DNA from: Rhodophyticola sp017644125
GTDB lineage: Bacteria > Pseudomonadota > Alphaproteobacteria > Rhodobacterales > Rhodobacteraceae
Assembly (NCBI RefSeq): GCF_042140125.1
Contig: NZ_CP159473.1
Strand: one strand, 5' to 3'
Length of the DNA: 64,000 nt
A model generated the notes under the pieces. That model worked only from the letters and a program-made list of their open reading frames with translations. It did no database searches and was not told the DNA's origin. The translations under genes and the position numbers were made by a program. Shown here in pieces: positions 34,109-41,707 of this stretch. How positions within the stretch are numbered: position 1 is the stretch's first letter; every line of letters begins with the position of its first letter.

Positions 34109-34909
34109 TCAGAGATCGAGCAGGAGTGGACAGTGATCCGACACTTCGGGGTCGTGGATCACGTCGAAGGCGCGCACCGCCTCTTCGCGGTCGATCAGCA
34201 TGTAATCCGCGAATTTCCCGGGTTTCGTGTAGTGCGAGTTTCGGGTGCTTTCGAAACCCCGCCCCGTCACGAGTTCCGAAAAGCCCGCGTCGTTCAGGAT
34301 CCGAAGCGTTTCGCTGTCCGGCTCGACATTGAAATCGCCGCAAATCACCCTCAGGTCGCCCGCCTCCGACACCTGGCGGGACAGGGCGAGCAACCTGCGC
34401 GCCTGTTCCGCACGTTCGGGCGTGTCCATCTTGCCGTTCAGATCGCGGAGCCCGTGCATATGCGTCACGCTGATCGACCTCCCCGCCGCGTCGTCGTAGA
34501 CCCGAACGCCATGCGCAACGCGGGAGCGGGGATGATCCCCGTAACCCTCAGGGGAGTAGTCCTTGTGCACGAAGCCCTGCACCTGACCGATGACCGGACG
34601 CGAGCGATGAACGAAGGTTGCCTGCCCCCACTGCGAGGGTATCGGCTGATCCCTGTCCCAAAGAACGCCCTGCGCCGCCGGGCAGAAGACCGCCACGTGA
34701 TCCGGAAGGGCATGGCAGACATCCCGGAAGAAGTTCGCACGTTGCGGCAACACGTGGTCGCCGTCCCGGTACGTCAGCCAGTCTTTGTCTGACGCGGGGC
34801 TGTGCACCACTTCCTGAAGGCAAAGGATCTCCGGAGATGTCTCGTGTAGGTAGGGCAGCAGCTCCTCGTAAAGCTTGCCGCCCCATCCGTTCAGGCACAT
34901 GATTTTCAA
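34109..34909 (-). CDS. Endonuclease/exonuclease/phosphatase family protein
   Basis: The 266-residue protein belongs to the Mg-dependent EEP fold. Landmarks are an N-terminal CLNGWGGKLYEE with the first Asn, LCLQEVV with the Mg-binding Glu near residue 40, ICGDFNVEPDS near residue 195 and a SDHCPLLLDL C-terminus holding the catalytic His. Substrate could be DNA, RNA or a phosphoester; the sequence does not say. I place the start at TTG 34909, giving the MKI-type N-terminus of relatives, with a GAGG element seven bases upstream; ATG 34900 is the alternative. Confidence 0.75.
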   Translation of the reverse strand: MKIMCLNGWGGKLYEELLPYLHETSPEILCLQEVVHSPASDKDWLTYRDGDHVLPQRANFFRDVCHALPDHVAVFCPAAQGVLWDRDQPIPSQWGQATFVHRSRPVIGQVQGFVHKDYSPEGYGDHPRSRVAHGVRVYDDAAGRSISVTHMHGLRDLNGKMDTPERAEQARRLLALSRQVSEAGDLRVICGDFNVEPDSETLRILNDAGFSELVTGRGFESTRNSHYTKPGKFADYMLIDREEAVRAFDVIHDPEVSDHCPLLLDL

Positions 34910-35122
34910 AGCACAACCTCGACTCCAGCGATCAATCGTCAGACCGGACACTGGCAGATCGCCCGAATGTCGACCAGTGCTGCATCGGTGATCAGCGGGC
35001 TGGCGTCGATGCATCTCCGGGCTGGACCGGGCGCGGCAACGACCCGGGCTTTCATTTTGGCTAAGGCGTCGAAAGGCTCTGTCAGGTCCGGCCCCGGTCG
35101 GCGGCACCGCCCAAGCCGATGC

Positions 35123-35545
35123 TCAGCCCGTGCGCTCCTCGGCGTCGTCGGCTTTCATCAGGCGGTCGGCCTTCTTGCGCACCAGCACGTTTCGCAGATC
35201 GTGCATCGCCAGCAACAGCCGGTCGGTGACCTCCTCCAGATCCTCGTCCGAGGCGCGGGACTGCACCCAGTGGGTCGTGAGATTGAGATAATCGATGGCG
35301 CGGTGGAGATCTTCGACATCGCGATCGGCAAGCACCTCCTGCCGTTCGGCCATCCATTCGGCGATCACGGCCTGCTCCTCTTCGGTGAGCACGTGATCGC
35401 CATGGGGCTTCACCACGCCATTGCGAATATTCGCCATGGCGATTTCCTGCATCTCGATCCGGCGCTGGCGGTTTTCGGTGTCAATCCGAAACACTGCTGC
35501 GCCATTCTCACGGATGCGGAAGTAGAACTCCGGTAAATCTGACAT
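35123..35545 (-). CDS. Conserved hypothetical protein (140 residues)
   Basis: The protein is charged and helical, with an FYFRIRENGAAVFRIDTENR start, a PHGDHVLTEEEQAVIAEWMAERQ middle and a coiled C-terminal LEEVTDRLLLAMHDLRNVLVRKKAD stretch. It has no signal peptide or membrane helix. I recognise it only as a type of conserved protein found in Rhodobacterales. It is monocistronic by appearance, with 213 bases of gap to the next gene on the same strand. Confidence 0.6.
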   Translation of the reverse strand: MSDLPEFYFRIRENGAAVFRIDTENRQRRIEMQEIAMANIRNGVVKPHGDHVLTEEEQAVIAEWMAERQEVLADRDVEDLHRAIDYLNLTTHWVQSRASDEDLEEVTDRLLLAMHDLRNVLVRKKADRLMKADDAEERTG

Positions 35546-35620
35546 CGTCCCTGTCGTGCCCTCGTTTTGCCTTAATTAGCCAGAGTGGGGGCAATGTCAA
35601 AGTCCAATACGGCGATCTGC

Positions 35621-36241
35621 CTAAGTTTTGCGGGCCACGAGAAACCGGTTGCGCTTGCCGGCGGGATGATTGTCGGCCTCGATGATGTCGAACCCGGCGT
35701 CCGTGACGGCCGCCTCCAGTGTATCGGCGCCGAGCAAATTGACATAAGGTGCCTTGCCGAAAAACTGCATCACGGCAATCACGGGGCGCAGATAGACCTG
35801 ACCTGCCAGACAGGTGGTTTTCGAGATGAACAGCCCGCCGGGTTTGAGCATCGCATGGACCTGCCGGGCGGCGGCGCCGGGGTCGGGCAGCAGATGCAGC
35901 AGGTTATAGGCCAGAACCACGTCGTAGGGATCCGTCCCCGCGCCAATTCCGCCGACGTCCGCCTGCACCACGTCAAGGTTTCCAATCTCGGCATCCCGCG
36001 CCTTGTCCCGGCCGATCGCCACCATTTCGGCGGAGATATCGCTTGATGTGTAATGGCGCACCAGCGGGGCGAGAAGGATAGCGGTGGAGGACGTGCCGGC
36101 GCCCATCTCGAACACCCGGTCATCGGCGTTCAGGTAGCTGCGGGTGCGGGCCATGGTCTGTTCATAGGCGTCCATGTTCCGGATGGGCGACTTGGCATAG
36201 CGGGCCGCGGTGCGATCCCAGAAGGTCGATTGAGGTATCAT
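35621..36241 (-). CDS. Class I SAM-dependent methyltransferase
   Basis: The 206-residue enzyme has the Rossmann-like methyltransferase motifs: VFEMGAGTSS near residue 44 (motif I), SDISAEM near residue 66, and LAYNLLHLLPDP near residue 109. It transfers a methyl group from S-adenosylmethionine to an unidentified acceptor. The start is ATG 36241, preceded by GGAGACC; the frame opens further upstream but lacks a better start. It is divergent from the LysR gene, whose product may control it. Confidence 0.8.
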   Translation of the reverse strand: MIPQSTFWDRTAARYAKSPIRNMDAYEQTMARTRSYLNADDRVFEMGAGTSSTAILLAPLVRHYTSSDISAEMVAIGRDKARDAEIGNLDVVQADVGGIGAGTDPYDVVLAYNLLHLLPDPGAAARQVHAMLKPGGLFISKTTCLAGQVYLRPVIAVMQFFGKAPYVNLLGADTLEAAVTDAGFDIIEADNHPAGKRNRFLVARKT

Positions 36242-36318
36242 GTGCGGGTCTCCTTGCTTGGGCCTGCAGCTAGCGAACCGGGTCAATAAAAGAAATTGCA
36301 TATTTTGACATTCGATAT

Positions 36319-37234
36319 ATGCATTTTTGCATGGATTGGCGATCTATCTCTTTCGACTGGAACCAGGTTCGGGCGTTTCTGGCCACCGTGGAGGAAGGCT
36401 CTCTTTCGGCGGCGGCGCGCGCCTTGGGCCAGGCGCAGCCAACCCTTGGCCGGCAGGTCAGCGCTGGAGGCCGCTTTGGGTGTGACCCTGTTCGACCGGG
36501 TGGGCAAGAGCCTGACCCTGACCCCCTCGGGCGTGGATCTGCTTGAACATGTCCGCGAGATGGGGGAGGCCGCCACGCGGATTTCGCTGGCCGCGACCGG
36601 CCATAGCCAGCAAATCGCGGGAAAGGTGAAGATTTCGGCGAGCGATGCGACAGCGGCCTATCTTCTGCCCCGGGTTCTGGCCGAACTGCGTATTCGGGCG
36701 CCGGACATCACGGTGGAAATCGTCACCTCCAATGCGCTGAGCGATCTGCGCCGCCGCGAGGCGGATATCGCGATCCGTCATGTCCGCCCGACGGAACCCG
36801 ATCTGGTCGCCCGGAAACTGCCGGACGCCTCCGCGCATCTTTACGCCGCACCCGCCTATCTGGCGCGCTACGGGCGGCCGCGAACGCTGGCCGATCTCGG
36901 CGACGCGGCCTTTATCGGCGTGGACCGGGTGGATCTGATGATCGAGATCCTGCAACAGCACGGCCTGACGCTGACGCCGGCGAATTTTCCGCTGCTGTCG
37001 GCCAACACGCTCACCTGCTGGGAACTGGTGAAGCAGGGGCTTGGGATCGGCATCATGTCGAATCGGGTGGCCGAGCTGAGCCCCGGGATCGAGATGATCG
37101 ACCCGCCCGGTTTCCTGCCGATCCCGGTGCCGAACTGGCTGACCACGCATCGCGAATTGCACACCAGCAGGCGGATCAGGCTGGTCTTCGATCTGCTGGC
37201 GGAGATGATCGACGGCAAGGACGCCCCGCAGTGA
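36319..37234 (+). CDS. LysR family transcriptional regulator, frame interrupted
   Basis: The N-terminal HTH part (QVRAFLATVEEGSLSAAARAL) is read from 36319 and the rest of the regulator (LEAALGVTLFDRVGK and the effector-binding domain to 37234) in a different frame. The break lies at GTCAGCGCTGGAG (36459-36470): restoring one GC dinucleotide gives AGC-GCG-CTG-GAG and a seamless LGRQVSALEAALG sequence. The corrected protein is about 305 residues. It is divergent from the methyltransferase gene. As written the gene is broken; a two-base deletion in GC repeats is likely error or a recent mutation. Confidence 0.75.
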
Positions 37235-37291
37235 CGGCAGTGACCGCCGCGTGCCGCGGGCGCTGCGTGCCATCCGGTGCAGCGCCGGGCC

Positions 37292-37789
37292 TCACGCGCC
37301 TGTCTGGTCCTCGTATCCGTCGCGCAGCTTCGGGATCGCGCGCTCCGGTGCCACGATCTTGCCCTCGTCATCGACCAGCGCCACCCGAAGCGCCCGCCCG
37401 TTCTCTGCATCGACCACCTCCACGGGGCCTGACCGCTTGAGGATATTCGCCTCACTCCACTGGGTGAGGGCGATCAGCGTCACGGCAAGATCGCGCCCCT
37501 TGCCGGTGAGCGTGTAGCCGAACCGCAGCCGGTCCCCGGCTTCCCGGTAGGGGCGTTTTTCCAGCAGGCCGCGCGCCACGAGCCTGGCCAGCCTGTCCGT
37601 GAGGACGGACCGCGGAATGCCGAGATCTTTCCGGATGTCGTCGTAGCGCATCACATCGAAGAAGGCTTCGCGGAGGATAAGCAACGCCCACCGGTCCCCG
37701 ATCTCTTCCACGCCTTGCGCAAGGGCGCAGTCGGCTTTCGCAACGGGGGCGCGTCGGCGCACGGGATCTGTAAAAACTGAGTTTGACAT
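37292..37789 (-). CDS. HxlR-type winged-helix transcription regulator
   Basis: The 165-residue protein has the HxlR core: an ALAQGVEEIGDRWALLILREAFF segment, a RYDDIRKDLGIPRSVLTDRLARLVARGLL helix-turn-helix and wing, followed by a C-terminal extension of about 40 residues. HxlR proteins respond to small electrophiles or metabolites. I take the start at ATG 37789 because the N-terminus of relatives begins here. It is divergent from the membrane-SRPBCC gene and probably regulates it. Confidence 0.75.
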   Translation of the reverse strand: MSNSVFTDPVRRRAPVAKADCALAQGVEEIGDRWALLILREAFFDVMRYDDIRKDLGIPRSVLTDRLARLVARGLLEKRPYREAGDRLRFGYTLTGKGRDLAVTLIALTQWSEANILKRSGPVEVVDAENGRALRVALVDDEGKIVAPERAIPKLRDGYEDQTGA

Positions 37790-37887
37790 GTGAACCCAGA
37801 TAGCGCATGTTTTGCTGAGTTCAAAATAAAGACTCAGATAGGGCTCCGCCGTGTCGCAGGGCTCGCCAGCCGAAGCAGGAGACCCCG

Positions 37888-38781
37888 ATGACCACACGAC
37901 CTTTACGTACAGCTCTTACGGCAAATCTCGTTTTCTCAACGCTTTGTGGTGTTGCACTGATCGTCTCGGGCCGAGAGATCGGGGTGGCGATGGGCGCATT
38001 GCCGGGCTGGTTCATGACCGTGCTCGGGGTCGGCTTGCTGGGCTTTGGGGCATTGATCGCCTTCGTTCTGGCCCGGCTCCGCATCGGCTGGGCGCTGATC
38101 ATCTCGGGCCTCGATCTGCTGTGGGTGGTCTCCACCTTGCCGCTGCTGGCGGTCCTGGGCCTGCTGACGGCCGATGGCCGGCTCATCGTTCTGCTTGTCG
38201 CCGCCGTCGTGGCCGTGCTGGGGTTTTTTCAGATGCGCGGGATCAGGACCATACTTGCCGAGGGACAGGACGAAGAGGGTATCTATCGCCATTGCGTCAG
38301 GCTTTACAGCCGCGCGAAACCCGACGCCTTGTGGGCGGTTATTCGCGACCTCGGGTCGATCTCGCGTTACAGCACGGGCCTGAAAGCCTCCCGGCTGGAG
38401 GGCGGATCCGTTGCGGAACCGGGCGCAGTGCGGGTCTGCACCAATCAGCAAGGCCAGAGCTGGGCTGAAGAAGTCGTCTCGATGGACGACCCGTCGCGCA
38501 CCGTGGTGCTTCGCTTCCGGGCCGAAGCCGAAGACTTTCCCTTTCCGCTGGACGAGATGATCGGCGGCTGGACCGTCACGCCCGCCGCAAACGGCACCTC
38601 CACCGTCGATATCTGGTGGTCCGTGCGCCCCACGCGGCGCCGTCTGGGATGGGTGCTGCTGGCGCTCATGACGATCCCTCTCGACCGGGACATCCGCCAT
38701 ATCGTGGCGGCGATGGAGGCCGAAGGCTCCGGCAAATCCGCAGGCTCCATGATGCGGCTTCCGGTATTGGGCTATTGCTAG
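37888..38781 (+). CDS. Four-helix membrane protein fused to an SRPBCC domain
   Basis: This 297-residue protein has four hydrophobic helices (about residues 8-118) and a soluble domain (about 135-290) with a LWAVIRDLGSISRYSTGLKASRL start typical of SRPBCC (START-like, polyketide cyclase-like) domains and a closing WWSVRPTRRR. Such domains bind hydrophobic small ligands. The membrane part is of the kind seen in DUF4345/DUF4184-like proteins but I cannot name it. It is divergent from the HxlR regulator (98 bases apart). Confidence 0.6.
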   Translation: MTTRPLRTALTANLVFSTLCGVALIVSGREIGVAMGALPGWFMTVLGVGLLGFGALIAFVLARLRIGWALIISGLDLLWVVSTLPLLAVLGLLTADGRLIVLLVAAVVAVLGFFQMRGIRTILAEGQDEEGIYRHCVRLYSRAKPDALWAVIRDLGSISRYSTGLKASRLEGGSVAEPGAVRVCTNQQGQSWAEEVVSMDDPSRTVVLRFRAEAEDFPFPLDEMIGGWTVTPAANGTSTVDIWWSVRPTRRRLGWVLLALMTIPLDRDIRHIVAAMEAEGSGKSAGSMMRLPVLGYC

Positions 38782-38887
38782 ATCCGCGATAGGATCGGAT
38801 TTCCACGGGCCCGCGCTGGTCGCGAGCTCCGCTGCGGGCCGCGGATACTCCGATTTCGGGCAGGCGGCCGTTTCAGGCCGGGATGCG

Positions 38888-39427
38888 ATGGGAACACGGT
38901 CAGGTGCACGAACCCGTTGGAGGCTGGTTTCGGTTGCCGCCGCGCTCTGCTGCGTGGCGGGAGTGCAGGCGCTGGCTCAGGACGACCCGCTGCCATACCC
39001 CGCCTGCGAGCCCCGCCGCACCACCGATCCTGCCCGGCTGAACATCCTGGGGCAGGGCGATGCCTTTGGCCTTGTTCCGCCATGTCGGTCGCAACTCGTC
39101 TTCTATATCGCGCAAAACACCGGCCTCCGCGTCATTGACGGGCAGGTCCGCTTTGTGGGGGCGGATGGCCAGACCTCCGATGCCCATGATGTAGTGGTGA
39201 CGGTGACGGGCCCCACCGGCGGGCAGTTTCGCGGGGCTGTCGCCTTGCCGCCGGAGGCGGAAAGCCGTTGCGCGCGGCTGACCCTGACGCTCGACGTCAT
39301 GGCGTGCCGGGACGGGCTGTCGCAGCCGATCGCCTGCCCGGCCATCCGCCTTCTGCGGGAGCACCCGTTTCAGGATGTCGTGGTTCGGGGCGACGATATG
39401 GAAATCTGCGCCGACGGGGCACCGTGA
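38888..39427 (+). CDS. Secreted hypothetical protein (179 residues)
   Basis: It has a signal peptide (about 1-30) and a mature part with four to six cysteines (YPACEPRR, VPPCRSQL, SRCARL, VMACRDG, IACPAIR), suggesting disulfides in the periplasm or outside. The VVVTVTGPTGGQFRG block resembles an Ig-like beta sandwich. Function unknown. It ends 36 bases from the convergent aspartate aminotransferase gene. Confidence 0.55.
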   Translation: MGTRSGARTRWRLVSVAAALCCVAGVQALAQDDPLPYPACEPRRTTDPARLNILGQGDAFGLVPPCRSQLVFYIAQNTGLRVIDGQVRFVGADGQTSDAHDVVVTVTGPTGGQFRGAVALPPEAESRCARLTLTLDVMACRDGLSQPIACPAIRLLREHPFQDVVVRGDDMEICADGAP

Positions 39428-39463
39428 AACCCGCTTACGCGGTCGCGACCCCCCGGGTGGATT

Positions 39464-40666
39464 TCACTCCAGACTGGCGCAGAACTCCTGAATCCGGGTG
39501 CAGGCGGCCTTCAGTTTCTCGTCAGACGTGGCATAGGACACGCGGAAATTCGGGCTGAGACCGAATGCGCCGCCAAAGACGACCGCCACGCCCCTTTCCT
39601 CCAGCAGGGCCTTGGCAAAGGTCTCGTCGCTGTCGATCACCGTTCCGGCAGGCGTGGTCTTGCCCATGCAGCCCGCAATCGACGGATAGACGTAGAACGC
39701 ACCTTCCGGCACGGCGCAGTCTATCCCGTCCGCGCCGTTCAGCATCTCCACCACCAGATCGCGACGGCGTTTGAAGATGGCGTTGTTCGCGGGTATGTAA
39801 TCCTGCGTCCCGTTCAATGCCTCGACCGCGGCCCATTGGCTGATCGAACACGGGTTGGAGGTGCTTTGCGACTGGATCTTGCGCATCGCCTTGATCAGCT
39901 CTTCCGGACCTGCGGCATATCCGATGCGCCAGCCGGTCATCGCATAGGCCTTGGACACGCCGTTGCAGGTGAGCGTGCGGTCGTAGAGGCCGGGTTCCAC
40001 CTGCGCCGGTGTCGCGAATTCGAAATCGTCATAGACCAGATGTTCATACATGTCGTCGGTCATCACCCAGACATGGGGATGACGCATCAGAACGTCGGTC
40101 AGGCCCCTCAGCTCCTCCGCACTATAACCCGCGCCGGTGGGGTTCGAGGGGGAGTTGAAGATGAACCACTTGGTCTTTGGCGTGATCGCGGCCTCAAGCT
40201 GCTCGGGCGTCAGTTTATATGCGGTCTGCGCCTGCGCTTCGGCGATCACCGGTTCCCCGCCGGCCAGCAGCACCATATCGGGGTAGCTGACCCAATAGGG
40301 GGCCGGGATCACCACCTCGTCGCCGGGGTTCAGCGTTGCCATCAGCGCGTTGTAGAGGATCTGCTTGCCGCCGGTCCCGACGGTGACCTGCGCGGGCGTA
40401 TAATCCAGCCCGTTGTCGCGCTTGAATTTGGCGCAGATCGCCTGTTTCAGCTCCGCGATGCCGTCGACGGCGGTGTATTTGGTCTTGCCCGCGTCGATGG
40501 CGGCCTTGGCGGCGGCCTTGATGTTTTCCGGCGTGTCGAAATCCGGCTCGCCTGCGCCCAGACCGATCACGTCCTTTCCGGCGGCCTTCAGCTCGGCGGC
40601 AAGGTTCGACACCGCGATGGTCGGTGACGGTTTCACACGAGACAGGGTGTCGGAAAGTAGGGGCAT
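39464..40666 (-). CDS. aatA: Aspartate aminotransferase (class I, PLP)
   Basis: The 400-residue enzyme has the PLP-binding motif SKAYAMTGWRIGYAAGP near residue 236 with the Schiff-base Lys at 237, the SNPTGAGYS block near residue 177 and an N-terminal VIGLGAGEPDFDTP. It interconverts aspartate and 2-oxoglutarate with oxaloacetate and glutamate. It is a class I beta-type enzyme of the usual alphaproteobacterial length. It stands alone on the minus strand. Confidence 0.9.
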   Translation of the reverse strand: MPLLSDTLSRVKPSPTIAVSNLAAELKAAGKDVIGLGAGEPDFDTPENIKAAAKAAIDAGKTKYTAVDGIAELKQAICAKFKRDNGLDYTPAQVTVGTGGKQILYNALMATLNPGDEVVIPAPYWVSYPDMVLLAGGEPVIAEAQAQTAYKLTPEQLEAAITPKTKWFIFNSPSNPTGAGYSAEELRGLTDVLMRHPHVWVMTDDMYEHLVYDDFEFATPAQVEPGLYDRTLTCNGVSKAYAMTGWRIGYAAGPEELIKAMRKIQSQSTSNPCSISQWAAVEALNGTQDYIPANNAIFKRRRDLVVEMLNGADGIDCAVPEGAFYVYPSIAGCMGKTTPAGTVIDSDETFAKALLEERGVAVVFGGAFGLSPNFRVSYATSDEKLKAACTRIQEFCASLE

Positions 40667-40831
40667 ATCTGGTCTCCGGGGAGCGTGGACCGCGCCTGCG
40701 TCAGGCGATCCGGTTTACAACGGGCAGGGCCATGCTTAGGGTCACGCCGCGTCTCGATCAAGTCTTGATCGGCGCAGCCGCGCGCATGTCCGGCGCGAAA
40801 TCCCGATTGCAACACCGTAACAGGAGACACC

Positions 40832-41239
40832 ATGACCCAAGAGGCCATACTCGGATCAAGCTGGTTTGACGAAGACACCGCAACCTTCGGCGACCGCCTT
40901 GCAGGCGCGCGCGAGGCGGCAGGACTGGGCCAGGAGGAGTTGGCGCGGCGTCTGGGTATCAAGCCCAAGACCGTCAAGGCCTGGGAAAACGACCAGAGCG
41001 AGCCACGCGCCAACAGGTTGCAGATGGTGGCGGGCCTTCTGAACGTGTCGATCATGTGGCTTCTGACCGGGCAGGGCGAAGGTCTGGACGGTCCCGACCG
41101 CGAAGAGGTTCTGCCGACCGGCGTCGAAGAGATGCTGAGCGAGATGCGCACCCTGCGCAGCCAGCAATCCCAGGTCGCGGAGAAGCTCGGGCGGCTGGAG
41201 AAGCGCCTGAGGCTCGCCCTGTCGGAGGGGCGGATGTGA
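40832..41239 (+). CDS. XRE-type helix-turn-helix regulator
   Basis: The 135-residue protein has a lambda-repressor-type HTH (residues about 19-75, FGDRLAGAREAAGLGQEELARRLGIKPKTVKAWEND...), then a linker and a C-terminal coiled-coil of about 40 residues. The coiled coil suggests a dimer. The stop overlaps the sdhE start as GTGA, so the two are co-translated; a link to succinate dehydrogenase assembly is inferred only from that. Confidence 0.8.
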   Translation: MTQEAILGSSWFDEDTATFGDRLAGAREAAGLGQEELARRLGIKPKTVKAWENDQSEPRANRLQMVAGLLNVSIMWLLTGQGEGLDGPDREEVLPTGVEEMLSEMRTLRSQQSQVAEKLGRLEKRLRLALSEGRM

Positions 41240-41505
41240 CGACCGAACCGCGCGATATCCGCATCAAGCGCCTGAAAATACGTGCCGAGCACCGGGGCAT
41301 CAAGGAGATGGATCTGATCCTTGGCGGATGGGCCGCGGCGCATCTGGCAACGGCCCCGGACGCGGAGCTGGACCTGTTCGAAGCGGTTCTGGCTGAGGCA
41401 GATCACGATCTTTATCAATGGGTTACGGGCCAATCCCCCGCGCCGGAGGCCTATGCCTCTTTCATCGGCACATTGGCCGGCACCGTGCGCAACGGCGGCA
41501 CCTGA
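41236..41505 (+). CDS. sdhE: Succinate dehydrogenase assembly factor SdhE
   Basis: The 89-residue protein matches SdhE (SDHAF2 family): IRIKRLKIRAEHRGIKEMDLILGGWA with the RGxxExD core. It assists covalent attachment of FAD to SdhA. The start is GTG 41236 within the GTGA overlap with the XRE gene. The longer open frame from 41056 overlaps the XRE gene and is not needed. Confidence 0.85.
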   Translation: MTTEPRDIRIKRLKIRAEHRGIKEMDLILGGWAAAHLATAPDAELDLFEAVLAEADHDLYQWVTGQSPAPEAYASFIGTLAGTVRNGGT

Positions 41506-41608
41506 GACCGCGATGCCGGGCCCCTCGCCGCCGCGCTGACCGGGACGGACGGCCACCCGCGCCGCCGCCCCGCGTGCCGGAAGAGGCGAGCCCGCCGATC
41601 CTCTCCTC

Positions 41609-41648
41609 AAGCGCCGCATTTTCCTGCCCGAAAAACAGGCGCTTTTAA
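41609..41648 (+). terminator. Candidate intrinsic terminator after sdhE
   Basis: AAGCGCC at 41609-41615 pairs with GGCGCTT at 41638-41644, with an inner CCTG/CAGG stem and an A-rich loop, followed by TTAATCCTTTATT. It lies about 100 bases after the sdhE stop and before the autotransporter gene. Confidence 0.5.
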
Positions 41649-41655
41649 TCCTTTA

Positions 41656-41691
41656 TTAACAGTTTCTTACGATTGTTTAACGGTTGGTTAA
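41656..41691 (+). promoter_or_regulatory. Two CtrA-box-like elements upstream of the autotransporter
   Basis: TTAA-N7-TTAA is matched exactly at 41677-41691 (TTAACGGTTGGTTAA), and a second TTAA-N7-TTAC occurs at 41656-41670 (TTAACAGTTTCTTAC). The first half-site of each is followed by C. The boxes lie 17-52 bases before the chosen start at 41708. The CtrA consensus is TTAA-N7-TTAA(C); that CtrA binds here is inferred. Confidence 0.45.
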
Positions 41692-41707
41692 GCGTCTTGG
41701 GGACAGG

